NCBI GenBank assembly: GCA_964508765.1
Contig: CAZDVD010000002.1
Span: 1-64,000, forward strand
Direction of reading: 5' to 3'
Source: JABMPR01 sp964508765
GTDB lineage: Bacteria > Fidelibacterota > UBA8477 > JABMPR01
DNA length: 64,000 nucleotides
Shown piece after piece: positions 36,066 to 44,290 of this stretch. Position 1 is the first letter of the stretch; each line of letters opens with the position of its first letter. The position numbers and the translations under genes are program-made. The notes beneath the pieces are model-generated. The model was not told where the DNA came from, made no database searches, and saw nothing but the letters and a program-made list of their open reading frames with translations.

Positions 36066-37058
36066 ATGCCCCGACGCTCTATCCGCGTTTTTATTCAGGC
36101 ATTTCTCACCGCCCAGCAAACTATTCTGGTCGGTGGGCAAGCTATCCTCGAAGGTGTGATGATGCGAGTGCCTGGTGCATATGCTATTGCTGTGAGGAAT
36201 CCCCAAGGCGAGATTATTACCAGACGCCAGGAATTCACTTCACTTACGGAAAAAATTGCCATATTAAAGAAACCAGTCCTGCGAGGGATGATCGTTCTCT
36301 TCGAGTCTATGAAGATGGGTATCGGTACCCTCAATGAGTCTGCAGAAATTGCCTATGAGGAAGACAGCTCGGCAGAAATGACGCTGAAGGATAAAGTGTT
36401 ATCTGCCCTTGGAACTTTGTTAGCGCTGACTATTGGATTGGGGCTTTTCTTTGTGACACCACTTTTTGTCACAGGCAATCTGCTCCATCTTTCAGAGACG
36501 GCCTTTACCTTTAACATCGTTTCAGGTATTATCAGAATTACTCTTTTTCTGGCATATCTCTGGGGAATCTCACTTCTGGATGATGTAAAGCGATTATTTC
36601 AATATCATGGAGCTGAGCACAAAACAGTATACACCTTTGAAGCAGGTAAACCTCTTGATCTGGAATCAGCAAAACCGTTTCAAACTCAGCATCCGAGGTG
36701 TGGTACCAGTTTTATATTTATCGTACTCTTGTCCTCGATCATACTATATGCCATCATCGATAGTGTTGTGAGTCTCTTTGTTGGTGAAATGACCTTGCAG
36801 GTCCGTTTGCTTACTCACTTGCCGCTCATTCCATTTGTCGCTGGTGTTTCATATGAGATTTTAAAGCTCTCTTCCAAATATCGTCATATTGCCTGGGTCA
36901 GGAGCTTGGCGGCTCCAGGTATCTGGCTGCAATATATCACAACCAGTGAACCAGATGATGATCAACTGACCGTTGCTCTTGAGTCTCTTAAATTTGCTTT
37001 TGGTGATGATCTTGAGAAATACCAGGGGAAATCATACGTGGCTGAGGCCATTGAATAA
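36066..37058 (+). CDS. DUF1385 (YqhQ-like) membrane protein
   Basis: The 330-residue protein has the DUF1385 hallmarks 'VGGQAILEGVMMRVPGAYAIAVR', 'KKPVLRGMIVLFESMKMG', 'YHGAEHKTVYTFEAG' and 'FQTQHPRCGTSFIFIVLLSS'. About four membrane helices lie in the middle and C-terminal parts. The role is unknown; histidine and cysteine conservation hints at a metal site. ATG 36066 is preferred over the TTG one codon earlier. Its stop overlaps the prfA start by one base (TAATG). Confidence 0.9.
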   Translation: MPRRSIRVFIQAFLTAQQTILVGGQAILEGVMMRVPGAYAIAVRNPQGEIITRRQEFTSLTEKIAILKKPVLRGMIVLFESMKMGIGTLNESAEIAYEEDSSAEMTLKDKVLSALGTLLALTIGLGLFFVTPLFVTGNLLHLSETAFTFNIVSGIIRITLFLAYLWGISLLDDVKRLFQYHGAEHKTVYTFEAGKPLDLESAKPFQTQHPRCGTSFIFIVLLSSIILYAIIDSVVSLFVGEMTLQVRLLTHLPLIPFVAGVSYEILKLSSKYRHIAWVRSLAAPGIWLQYITTSEPDDDQLTVALESLKFAFGDDLEKYQGKSYVAEAIE

Positions 37059-38122
37059 TGTTACTGGAAAAACTTCCTGCACTTGAGGTAAAATTTAAAG
37101 AGCTGGAGACTCAACTCTCAGATCCAGAGCTTATGGCCAATAATCGTAAATACGCGAAGATTGCCCGAGAGCATAATGATCTATCCCACGTTCTGGAAGT
37201 TTTTCATGACTATGAAGAACTCATGACCAGCATCGAGGAAGGTGAGTCTATCCTCCGTGGTGATGATGATGAGCTCAAAGAAATCGTTCGTGAAGAACTC
37301 GATGATTCTCTGGCTGAAAAAGCAAAACTAGAAGATGATTTAAAAATTCTCTTGATTCCCATAGACCCTCTCGATTCAGGAGCAGCCATTCTTGAAATCA
37401 GAGCAGGTGCCGGTGGTGATGAAGCGGCCTTATTTGCATCAGATCTGGTTCGTATGTACCTGCGTTATACAGAAACAAACAACTGGAAATATGAATTTAT
37501 CACCTTGAATGAGCTGGGTGGCGGTGGCACCAAGGAAGCCATCATCCAGGTTACTGGTGAGCATGCTTATGGCACCTTGAAATTTGAGAGTGGTGTCCAT
37601 CGGGTTCAACGTATCCCTCAGACTGAAAGTAGTGGCCGAATTCATACATCAGCTGCCACAGTGGCTGTTTTACCCGAAGCTGAAGAAGTTGATGTTGAGA
37701 TCAATGCCGGAGATTTGAGAATTGACACCTTCCGCGCCAGTGGTGCCGGTGGGCAGCATGTCAACAAAACTGAATCTGCCATTCGTATTACCCACATGCC
37801 ATCTGGCATGGTGGTTTCCTGTCAGGATGAGACCTCTCAGCATAAAAACAAAGATAAGGCGATGAAAGTCTTACGTTCTCGTCTGTTGGCTGCGGAGCAT
37901 GAGAAACAGGACAGTCAAGTGGCTGCCATGCGTAAAACACTCGTTTCAACGGGTGATAGAAGTGCCAAGATCAGGACCTACAATTATCCACAGGGTCGGG
38001 TAACCGATCACAGGATCAATTTGACCTTATACCGTTTGGAAGAAATTACCAATGGTGATCTTTCCGAACTTCATGCGAAACTTGTGGCTGCGGAGATGGT
38101 CAATCGACTGGAGTCACTTTGA
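37058..38122 (+). CDS. prfA: Peptide chain release factor 1
   Basis: The 354-residue protein is RF1. It has an N-terminal coiled domain, the decoding domain, and the catalytic 'ASGAGGQHVNKTESAIRITH' with the GGQ motif that contacts the peptidyl-transferase centre, then 'SCQDETSQHKNKDKAMKVLRSRL'. It recognises UAA and UAG. That fact matters for the in-frame UAA at 3350: the organism encodes the factor that reads it. It is translationally coupled to both neighbours. Confidence 0.96.
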   Translation: MLLEKLPALEVKFKELETQLSDPELMANNRKYAKIAREHNDLSHVLEVFHDYEELMTSIEEGESILRGDDDELKEIVREELDDSLAEKAKLEDDLKILLIPIDPLDSGAAILEIRAGAGGDEAALFASDLVRMYLRYTETNNWKYEFITLNELGGGGTKEAIIQVTGEHAYGTLKFESGVHRVQRIPQTESSGRIHTSAATVAVLPEAEEVDVEINAGDLRIDTFRASGAGGQHVNKTESAIRITHMPSGMVVSCQDETSQHKNKDKAMKVLRSRLLAAEHEKQDSQVAAMRKTLVSTGDRSAKIRTYNYPQGRVTDHRINLTLYRLEEITNGDLSELHAKLVAAEMVNRLESL

Positions 38123-38541
38123 GCAAGCGTTCCTCTCGTTCCATGCGTACCTGGCGCAAATTTCACCGTTACACATTTGGTTATAGTAAGTGGGTCAGTC
38201 TGATTTCTGTAGTATTGCTTATTGTTATTTCGGTTACTGGTATTCTGCTCATTCATCAGGATAGTTTAAAGGTTATCCAGAAGTCTCGAGTTCCTCTCAG
38301 TATGCTTCCTGATCACTATGATAATCGGCTGGAAACCACTCGTGATAGACAGGGAACCAAAGAAATATTTAGGGAGGAGAAAAGTGTACCCCTACGCTGG
38401 GTAGTTCTTGATCTCCATACCGGTGATTTTTTTGGCAAATACGGGTTCCTCCTCTATGATATACTGGCAGTGATTATGCTGGTTATGGGTAGTACCGGGA
38501 TTTACATGTATTTCAAAATTAGAAAAAATAGCACTTTTTAA
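38119..38541 (+). CDS. PepSY-associated two-TM membrane protein
   Basis: The 140-residue protein has two membrane helices (about 24-46 and 110-132) around a soluble loop. The N-terminus 'RTWRKFHRYTFGYSKWVSLISVVLL' and the tail 'GFLLYDILAVIMLVMGSTGIYMYFKIRK' fit the PepSY-associated transmembrane family (PF03929-like), often near iron, heme or reductase systems. It starts at TTG 38119, overlapping the prfA stop by 4 bp. The role is unknown. Confidence 0.75.
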   Translation: MSKRSSRSMRTWRKFHRYTFGYSKWVSLISVVLLIVISVTGILLIHQDSLKVIQKSRVPLSMLPDHYDNRLETTRDRQGTKEIFREEKSVPLRWVVLDLHTGDFFGKYGFLLYDILAVIMLVMGSTGIYMYFKIRKNSTF

Positions 38542-38551
38542 GGGATTTGAC

Positions 38552-39049
38552 ATGTTCAAATACACGCACATACTGATGGTCTTAATAGTAGGACTTGCCT
38601 TGATGGCTTGCAATTCTGAAAATGCTGAGATAGCAGGCGATCAATTTGGACAGAGCCTGACCATGGCAAAAGTGACACCCGTTATTGATGTATTTATCCA
38701 GGCCAAGGATCTCAATGGTCAGATGGTTCGAGTTTCAGGAACCGTGATCGATCTCTGCAAGCACAAAGGTTGCTGGATGCAGATCAGTGATGGTCAGAAT
38801 GTATTAACCGTCCGTTTTAAAGACGAAGCTTTCATTATTCCAGCCAACTCTGTGGGTCGCAATGTTGATATGGAGGGTCTTTTTATCGTAGAAAAAATCT
38901 CAAATCCTCTGGGGTCACACCAGGCTTGTGCAGAAGGTGGAGAACATAGTGGTGAAGGAGCCTGCGAGAGTGAGCGTGCCGAGAAGACGGTTCACAAAGT
39001 AGCCGATATGCGTTATACCCTGGTTTCAACAGGTTTAGTTCTGTCATAA
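38552..39049 (+). CDS. DUF4920-like lipoprotein
   Basis: The 165-residue protein has a lipoprotein signal ('VGLALMACNSE', lipid-modified Cys near 20) and a small OB-like domain with 'VSGTVIDLCKHKGCWMQISDG', where the paired cysteines of 'CKHKGC' are the DUF4920 signature. A further pair of cysteines in 'HQACAEGG' and 'EGACESE' lies in a His/Cys-rich loop. Such proteins are envelope anchored and may bind metal. It follows the PepSY-type gene by 10 bp. Confidence 0.8.
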   Translation: MFKYTHILMVLIVGLALMACNSENAEIAGDQFGQSLTMAKVTPVIDVFIQAKDLNGQMVRVSGTVIDLCKHKGCWMQISDGQNVLTVRFKDEAFIIPANSVGRNVDMEGLFIVEKISNPLGSHQACAEGGEHSGEGACESERAEKTVHKVADMRYTLVSTGLVLS

Positions 39050-39083
39050 AAGTTTATTTTCTTCTGTAACGATTGAATAGGAA

Positions 39084-39695
39084 TTGCATCCAATTAAACG
39101 TGAATTGACAATTGAAGAGACGCCGGAGCTAATCCAGGCAGCCCGAGATGGAGACCGGAAGGTGCAGTCACATTTAGTGACAATGTATTCTTCCCGTATT
39201 TATAATCTGGGACTGCGTATGCTGCGCAATAATGAGGATGCTGAAGATATGCTTCAGGAAACCTTTATTACAGCATTCCAAAAGATGCATTCCTTCAAAG
39301 GGAAATCCAGTTTTTATACCTGGATTTACCGCATTGGTGTGAATATCGCTCTCGGTAAATTGCGAAAGCAATCCAGGATGCAGATTTCCTATTCCATTCA
39401 GGAACCGGATTTTGAGAATCTCCATGGTCTGAAAATAGCAGATTGGCCGGAGTATATCGAAACCAAGGTTTCAGATAAAGAATTTAGGATTGCCCTCAAG
39501 GTTGCGCTTGATGATCTGGATGAGAAATACCGTTCAGTGTTTGTGCTGAGGGATTTGGAAGAACTATCCACTGCGAAAACAGCTGAAGTTCTGGAGCTTT
39601 CTGAAAGCAATGTGAAAGTAAGACTTATGCGGGCCAGACTCTTTTTGAGGGACCACATGAGTACCTTTTTAAAACGCGAAGGTTGGTTGGTGTGA
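39084..39695 (+). CDS. ECF-type RNA polymerase sigma factor
   Basis: The 203-residue protein has sigma region 2 ('YSSRIYNLGLRMLRNNEDAEDMLQETF', 'FYTWIYRIGVNIALGKLRK') and region 4 ('LDDLDEKYRSVFVLRDLEELSTAKTAEVLELSESNVKVRLMRARL'), with no region 3. It starts at TTG 39084 after a TAGGA; no ATG lies in the right place. The next gene overlaps its stop by 4 bp and encodes a short anti-sigma-like protein, the usual pairing. Target promoters are unknown. Confidence 0.9.
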   Translation: MHPIKRELTIEETPELIQAARDGDRKVQSHLVTMYSSRIYNLGLRMLRNNEDAEDMLQETFITAFQKMHSFKGKSSFYTWIYRIGVNIALGKLRKQSRMQISYSIQEPDFENLHGLKIADWPEYIETKVSDKEFRIALKVALDDLDEKYRSVFVLRDLEELSTAKTAEVLELSESNVKVRLMRARLFLRDHMSTFLKREGWLV

Positions 39696-39946
39696 CAAAG
39701 CCAAAACATGATGTAGAACTACAAAAAAAAATCTGTCTGGATTTCGGTGCAGATATTGGTTCTGAATTATGTCGGGAAGTAGAGTTGCTTATGGAAGAGT
39801 GTCCAGAATGCAAAGTTTACTATGACACCATGCAGCGTTCAGTAAAATTGTACCGGGTTGTGGAAGATGAGTGTGCACTTCCTAAGTCTGTATCCGAACG
39901 CCTCTTCAAAGTATTAGATTTAGATCAGTTGAAGAAGGATCTATAG
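39692..39946 (+). CDS. Short anti-sigma factor-like protein with incomplete zinc motif
   Basis: From GTG 39692, which overlaps the sigma stop as GTGA, the product has 84 residues. 'KKICLDFGADIGSELC' and 'CREVELLMEECPECKVYYDTM' align with the ZAS zinc-binding anti-sigma fold, but the histidine normally seven residues into the CREIxxHLxxC motif is leucine here, leaving only cysteines. There is no membrane helix, so it would be cytoplasmic. It probably binds the upstream sigma factor, and the cysteine-only site suggests redox rather than simple zinc control; that is inference. Confidence 0.75.
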   Translation: MTKPKHDVELQKKICLDFGADIGSELCREVELLMEECPECKVYYDTMQRSVKLYRVVEDECALPKSVSERLFKVLDLDQLKKDL

Positions 39947-39948
39947 AA

Positions 39949-40203
39949 ATGGCCACGTTGACAGAGCAGACAAAAAAAGTTATCATGTTTACCACCCCGA
40001 GTTGTTCGTATTGTACAACGGCGAAACGCTATTTGAGGGAAAAGGGAATTAAGTTTAAAGAAATTGATGTGAGCAGAAATCAAAAGGCTGCCCAAGATAT
40101 GTTAAGAAAAACAGGTCAGCAGGGTGTTCCACAACTGTGGATTAATAATCGTCCAGTCGTTGGCTTTGATAGAAATAAAATTAATGGTTTATTAGGTTTA
40201 TAG
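39949..40203 (+). CDS. Glutaredoxin-family protein
   Basis: The 84-residue protein is a minimal glutaredoxin (NrdH/YruB type). The active site is 'PSCSYCTTAK' with Cys19 and Cys22, followed by 'YLREKGIKFKEIDVS', the cis-Pro in 'QGVPQLWINNRPVVGFD'. It begins 2 bp after the anti-sigma gene and 9 bp before groES, so the four genes form one unit. It would reduce protein disulfides, possibly including those of the anti-sigma protein. Confidence 0.9.
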   Translation: MATLTEQTKKVIMFTTPSCSYCTTAKRYLREKGIKFKEIDVSRNQKAAQDMLRKTGQQGVPQLWINNRPVVGFDRNKINGLLGL

Positions 40204-40212
40204 GAGAAAGAA

Positions 40213-40482
40213 ATGAAAATTCAACCTTTAGATGATCGTGTATTAGTTATCCCTGCAGGAGAGGAAGAAACCACAGCCTCAGGTATTATTATCCCGGATA
40301 CAGCCAAGGAAAAACCACGTCGTGGTAGTGTTGCAGCCGTAGGTAATGATGAAGAATTACAGGAATTGGTCAAAGAGGGTGATGTTATCCTCTATGGCAA
40401 ATATGCTGGCGATGAGCTCGCATATGATGGTACTGACTACCTCATCCTTAATCGGAGTGATATTCTGGCCAAACTCAGCTAA
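40213..40482 (+). CDS. groES: Co-chaperonin GroES without adjacent groEL
   Basis: The 89-residue protein is a Cpn10: 'KIQPLDDRVLVIPAGEEETTASGIIIPDTAKEKPRRG' with the mobile loop, 'VKEGDVILYGKYAGDEL' and 'YLILNRSDILAKL'. A TAGGAGAAAG ribosome-binding site is present. It normally caps GroEL and is encoded next to it, but here it ends a stress-like operon (sigma, anti-sigma, glutaredoxin) and is followed by a terminator. A second, groEL-linked copy may exist elsewhere. Confidence 0.94.
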   Translation: MKIQPLDDRVLVIPAGEEETTASGIIIPDTAKEKPRRGSVAAVGNDEELQELVKEGDVILYGKYAGDELAYDGTDYLILNRSDILAKLS

Positions 40483-40500
40483 TTTTGAGTTACATCGATT

Positions 40501-40531
40501 AAAAAAAGGGAGCGGAATGCTCCCTTTTTTT
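40501..40531 (+). terminator. Rho-independent terminator after groES
   Basis: The stem pairs AAAAAAAGGGAGC with GCTCCCTTTTTTT around the loop GGAAT, 18 bp after the groES stop. The A-run before and T-run after make it usable in both directions. It separates the sigma-glutaredoxin-groES unit from the flavoprotein gene. Confidence 0.93.
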
Positions 40532-40725
40532 GTTTATCTGGTGAACCTATTAGCGGGATACAAAAAGATGATAACTATTTTGTCACTTACATGACTGTGC
40601 ATACTCCAATAAAGGCTTTAATTTGCTATGCATAAAAGAAAGGGAACGCCGTCCATGAATAACATTGAAATAAAGATAATCTCCGTTCCCTCTGCGTTCT
40701 CTGTGGTTAAAGAAATGGAAAACCT

Positions 40726-42075
40726 ATGAAAAAAAAATATGTCATAATCGGTGGGGATGCTGCGGGGATGAGTGCTGCCAGTAAAATCAGACGCATGCAA
40801 CCCAATTCTGAGCTGCTCGTTTTTGAAAAAGGACAGCACATCAGCTTTGCAGCATGTGGAATGCCCTACTGGATTAGCGGTGTGATTGAAGATGGTAGCA
40901 AGTTAGAGGTCCTCACGCCAGAAATTGCCAGGGAAAAACGTGGCATTGATGTCCGAACCGATCATGAAGTAACTAAAATCGATACCTCAAGTAATACCAT
41001 TCAAGTGAGAAATCTGAATACAGGTGAAGATTTTGTTGAGTCTTATGACTCACTGCTCATTGCTACAGGCGCTCGCTCAGTTTTGCCCCCCATACCGGGA
41101 TTGGATAATAAGGGTGTTTTTACACTCCGCAGTCTGGCTGATGGATATCGGATAAAAAAATATATAGCAGATAATGAGATCAAGCATGCAACCATTATCG
41201 GCGGCGGGCATATTGGATTAGAAATGGCGGAAGCCTACCGACATCTCAATATTGACGTCACGATGTTGGTGAGGAGCGATCAGGTTTCACCCTCAATCGA
41301 TAAAGACCTTCTTGGCGAAGTAACTGAGAATGTGAGAGCAAATGGGGTTGATCTTCAGCTTCAGACTCGAGTTAATGCAATAGAATCGTCAAATGATAGA
41401 CTTCTGATTCTGACCTCAAAAGGTCAGGTAGAAACTGACATGTTTATTGTTTCTACGGGTGTTAGACCAAATTCTGAATTGGCAATTGATGTAGGTGTTT
41501 CTGTGGGAAACAGCGGTGCTATCCTGATTGATGAGTACATGCAAACCAACATTGAAAATGTATATGCAGCAGGTGACTGTGCTGAGCATAACCATCTTGT
41601 TCTGAATGAACCTACGTGGATCTCTGGGGCTCCATCGGCCAATAAGGGTGGCCGAGTTGCAGGTGAAAACATGGCTGGTGCCCGGACCAGATTCCCTGGC
41701 ATTCTGGGAACAGCAGTTGCCAAAGTATTCGATTATACTCTAGCCCAGACTGGACTGACAGAGAAACAAGCACTTCAAATCAAGAAGCTGGGGGGTTTTG
41801 AAACAACTACTATCACAGGTGGAAGTCGGGCTCACTATTACCCTGGCTCTACTCCAATAACGATAAAACTTGTGGTTGAAAAAGGCAGTAAACGACTTTT
41901 GGGTGCCCAAATAGTGGGAAAAGCTGATGTTGCCAAACGTCTCGATGTGCTCGCCACTGCTATTACAGCAAAAATGACAGTTGAGGATATCAGTATGCTT
42001 GATTTGACCTATGCTCCACCCTTTGCACCTGTTTACGATCCCATTCATGTCGCGGCTAATGTGGCGAATAAGTGA
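40726..42075 (+). CDS. CoA-disulfide reductase-like flavoprotein
   Basis: The 449-residue protein is a pyridine-nucleotide-disulfide oxidoreductase with an FAD-binding motif ('YVIIGGDAAGMSAASKIRR'), a single active-site Cys44 in 'ISFAACGMPYWISG', an NAD(P)H-binding motif ('ATIIGGGHIGLEMAEAY'), 'VYAAGDCAEH', and a C-terminal dimerisation domain. The single cysteine near residue 44 marks the CoA-disulfide reductase, persulfide reductase and NADH oxidase group. A rhodanese domain fused in some relatives is absent, but a separate rhodanese gene lies 0.9 kb downstream. Persulfide or CoA-disulfide reduction is plausible. Confidence 0.88.
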   Translation: MKKKYVIIGGDAAGMSAASKIRRMQPNSELLVFEKGQHISFAACGMPYWISGVIEDGSKLEVLTPEIAREKRGIDVRTDHEVTKIDTSSNTIQVRNLNTGEDFVESYDSLLIATGARSVLPPIPGLDNKGVFTLRSLADGYRIKKYIADNEIKHATIIGGGHIGLEMAEAYRHLNIDVTMLVRSDQVSPSIDKDLLGEVTENVRANGVDLQLQTRVNAIESSNDRLLILTSKGQVETDMFIVSTGVRPNSELAIDVGVSVGNSGAILIDEYMQTNIENVYAAGDCAEHNHLVLNEPTWISGAPSANKGGRVAGENMAGARTRFPGILGTAVAKVFDYTLAQTGLTEKQALQIKKLGGFETTTITGGSRAHYYPGSTPITIKLVVEKGSKRLLGAQIVGKADVAKRLDVLATAITAKMTVEDISMLDLTYAPPFAPVYDPIHVAANVANK

Positions 42076-42106
42076 GTCAGGAGTTGGGTGTCAGAAGAAT
42101 AACTAG

Positions 42107-42126
42107 GCGAGGATTCGAATCCTCGC
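42107..42126. repeat. Perfect 20-bp palindrome
   Basis: GCGAGGATTC is followed directly by its exact reverse complement, 31 bp after the flavoprotein stop and 76 bp before DUF1858. There is no T-run, so it is not a standard terminator. It could be an attenuating hairpin or a dyad operator. A similar hairpin core lies at the far end of the cluster (48203-48223). Confidence 0.55.
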
Positions 42127-42202
42127 ATGGTATTTCCCGCGTGTACGAAATGATATTTCACAACTCCGTACTCCTTGAGAATAATTAAAAGGATGATTAC
42201 AT

Positions 42203-42460
42203 ATGATACATAAAGATATGCTGATTGAGGATCTGGTTCAGGAATATCCTAAGCTAATTGGTCCACTGAAGAATGAGGGCATTGTCTGTCTCGCATGTGG
42301 TGAAGCTCTCTGGGGAACCCTGGAAGCTCAAGCTCTTGAAAAAGGTCTGGACAATATTGATGAAATTGTGGAACGAATGAATGCCATTCTCAGTGAAGCA
42401 GATGATGATACTGAGACACTCAAACAACAAATAAAAATTGATCCAGCTAAGTTATCCTGA
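42203..42460 (+). CDS. DUF1858 domain protein
   Basis: The 85-residue protein contains a DUF1858 domain: 'DMLIEDLVQEYPKLIGPLKNEGIVCLACGEALWGTLEAQALEKGLD'. The CxxC of 'CLAC' is conserved in this family, which often accompanies hybrid-cluster, OsmC and sulfur-transfer proteins. It is cytoplasmic. An AAAGGATG stretch precedes the start. Position between a CoA-disulfide-type reductase and OsmC supports a thiol or sulfur role, not proven. Confidence 0.88.
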   Translation: MIHKDMLIEDLVQEYPKLIGPLKNEGIVCLACGEALWGTLEAQALEKGLDNIDEIVERMNAILSEADDDTETLKQQIKIDPAKLS

Positions 42461-42558
42461 GTAGGGGATTAGCATTCCCGGCGACTGGATCTATTTTACC
42501 TGCCGTCAATTTGTATATTGTTGGTATCAACAGAAATTAACATATAAAGGTATGTGCT

Positions 42559-42981
42559 ATGTCTGAAATAAAAATACAACAACTCAAAGGCGCTAGTTTT
42601 GCAGCCAGAGGTCAATCTGGACATTGGGTTATGATGGATGGAAACGAAAAAGTTGGTGGTGTGGACGGAGCTAGCCGGCCCATGGAAATGGTTCTGTTTG
42701 GTCTCGGAGGCTGTACAGCAGTTGATGTAGAGATAATCCTTAAAAAAATGAAAGTCCCCGTGGAGAATATTGAAATAGATATTGAAACGGAGCGGGCAGA
42801 TAATCATCCCAAAGTGTACACAAAAATTGACATGACTTATCATTTCTATGGAAAGGATCTGCCACTAAAAAAATTGGAAAAAGCAGTCAAACTTTCCAAA
42901 GACACCTATTGCTCTGCAAGTGCCATGCTGGCATCAACTGCTGAAATCACAGCACACATCGAAAACCATAATACTGCATGA
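42559..42981 (+). CDS. OsmC/Ohr family protein
   Basis: The 140-residue protein fits the YhfA/OsmC branch: 'ASRPMEMVLFGLGGCTAVDVEIILKKMK' with the first conserved Cys, and 'SKDTYCSASAMLASTAEIT' with the second. These thiols reduce organic peroxides in Ohr/OsmC; in YhfA-type proteins the substrate is unclear. The gene overlaps the rhodanese gene start by 4 bp (ATGA). Confidence 0.92.
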   Translation: MSEIKIQQLKGASFAARGQSGHWVMMDGNEKVGGVDGASRPMEMVLFGLGGCTAVDVEIILKKMKVPVENIEIDIETERADNHPKVYTKIDMTYHFYGKDLPLKKLEKAVKLSKDTYCSASAMLASTAEITAHIENHNTA

Positions 42982-43385
42982 TCTACCGCCTGATCGCCTA
43001 TTCCTTGATATTACTTGGAATCGGAGGCACCATATACATGGGTGTTGAAGGTATTTATGGCGATTACTATGATATTCCAACCATGAACTATGCGTCATTT
43101 AGCCGACAATATTCTGATTCCAGTAATTATATCTTAATCGATGTGCGTACGGAATCTGAAATTGCAAGCCAGCCCGCACCCTGGTCTAATACGATACAGA
43201 TACCTCTGCTTTCACTTGAGGATAGATGCATGGAGCTAAACAAATATAAAGATCAACCTATGATGGTTCTCTGTCCCACAGGCAATCGCTCAAGGCAAGG
43301 GGCTCGTGTCCTAAGGCTGGCAGGATTTAATGCCTGGTATATGGAAGAGGGCATGTTTACAGAGGAAGTATACAACAATGAATAA
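42978..43385 (+). CDS. Membrane-anchored rhodanese-like protein
   Basis: The 135-residue protein has an N-terminal membrane helix (about 3-22) and a rhodanese domain: 'ILIDVRTESEIASQP', 'IPLLSLEDRCMELN' and the active-site loop 'MVLCPTGNRSRQGARVL' with the persulfide-forming Cys. It should transfer sulfane sulfur at the membrane surface, probably on the outer side. It overlaps OsmC by 4 bp and the DUF6132 gene by 8 bp. Confidence 0.9.
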   Translation: MIYRLIAYSLILLGIGGTIYMGVEGIYGDYYDIPTMNYASFSRQYSDSSNYILIDVRTESEIASQPAPWSNTIQIPLLSLEDRCMELNKYKDQPMMVLCPTGNRSRQGARVLRLAGFNAWYMEEGMFTEEVYNNE

Positions 43386-43602
43386 AAGATACATTAAAAT
43401 GTTATCAGGTTTGGTAGCTGGAGCTATCCTCGGATACCTTTATTACTATTATATTGGTTGCGCTTCTGGAACCTGTGCGATTACATCAAATCCGTACAAC
43501 AGTACTGCTTACGGAGCCATGATTGGTCTGGTTTTTATGTGGCCACCAAAAGAAAAAAAGGATACCGGGAAAGATGATGGGGAAGAGACACAAACTGTTT
43601 AA
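43378..43602 (+). CDS. DUF6132-like small membrane protein
   Basis: The 74-residue protein begins at ATG 43378 inside the last codons of the rhodanese gene. It has a membrane helix with a glycine pattern ('LVAGAILGYLYYYYIGCASGTC') and a second short hydrophobic segment ('AYGAMIGLVFMW'), then a charged tail. The 'GCASGTCAITSNPYNSTAYGAMIG' motif is the DUF6132 signature, with two cysteines that may bind sulfur or metal. Such genes commonly sit beside rhodanese genes. Confidence 0.85.
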   Translation: MNKRYIKMLSGLVAGAILGYLYYYYIGCASGTCAITSNPYNSTAYGAMIGLVFMWPPKEKKDTGKDDGEETQTV

Positions 43603-44290
43603 ATTACTGGTTTTGGCACTAATTGCCGTGCCTGCTGCATTTGGACAAATCAATAACTTTGAATTTGTTCAATACGATACAGCTTATTCAGGTAGTGAAG
43701 ATTATGTCGTTCTCCATGGTGAGGTTATCAGCCGGGCCACCTCTTCACAGCCGATCACAGTAATCAGAGTTACTCATGGAAAAGACAGTTCGTGGACTAC
43801 CTCTTTTTGTGTGGGTCCGGCCTGTTTACCACCCCATTTAGATACCTATACTTTTGATCTGGCTGGTTCAGATACGGCAGAATTCACTTTGGATACCTAT
43901 CCCAATGGTGTGTCTGGAGTAGGGCTATGGACCATTTTTGCCGTGGATTCCACAACCATGGAAGTCGATTCCGTCAATATCAGGATGGAGTTTGTTACTG
44001 TGGGTATTAATGATGACTTCACGAGACCAAATGCGTTCGAATTCTCAAGTATGTATCCAAATCCAACCAATGCCTCAGTCAGTTTTGATTTAAATCTTGA
44101 AAAAAGTGGGGACTATTCAATCAATCTCTATGCTCTCGATGGTCGAGAAATCATGTCTCGATCCTACCAGTTAAAATCTGGCAGGAACCATCTACAATGG
44201 GGTCTCCAGGGACTACCTTCTGGAAATTACATAATAAGTGCTTCCGGAGCAGGACAAACCCTCTCCAGACAGGTTGTTGTGATCAAATGA
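43577..44290 (+). CDS. Secreted protein with C-terminal T9SS sorting domain
   Basis: Starting at ATG 43577 (GGGA six bases upstream) the product is 237 residues with a signal peptide ('LLVLALIAVPAAFGQ'). The middle region is beta-rich and carries 'WTTSFCVGPACLPPHLDTYTF', a two-cysteine motif of a kind I recall from other FCB exported proteins. The C-terminal 80 residues are a type A Por-secretion sorting domain: 'MYPNPTNASVSFDL', 'INLYALDGREI', 'GLPSGNYIISASG', ending 'SRQVVVIK'. It should cross the outer membrane by type IX secretion. It overlaps DUF6132 by 26 bp and the TlpA gene by 4 bp. Confidence 0.85.
   Translation: MGKRHKLFKLLVLALIAVPAAFGQINNFEFVQYDTAYSGSEDYVVLHGEVISRATSSQPITVIRVTHGKDSSWTTSFCVGPACLPPHLDTYTFDLAGSDTAEFTLDTYPNGVSGVGLWTIFAVDSTTMEVDSVNIRMEFVTVGINDDFTRPNAFEFSSMYPNPTNASVSFDLNLEKSGDYSINLYALDGREIMSRSYQLKSGRNHLQWGLQGLPSGNYIISASGAGQTLSRQVVVIK

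Noticed and set aside
42060..42135. A tRNA gene, because GATTCGAATC looks like a T-arm
   Set aside because: No acceptor, D or anticodon arms can be built around it; it is simply a perfect palindrome.
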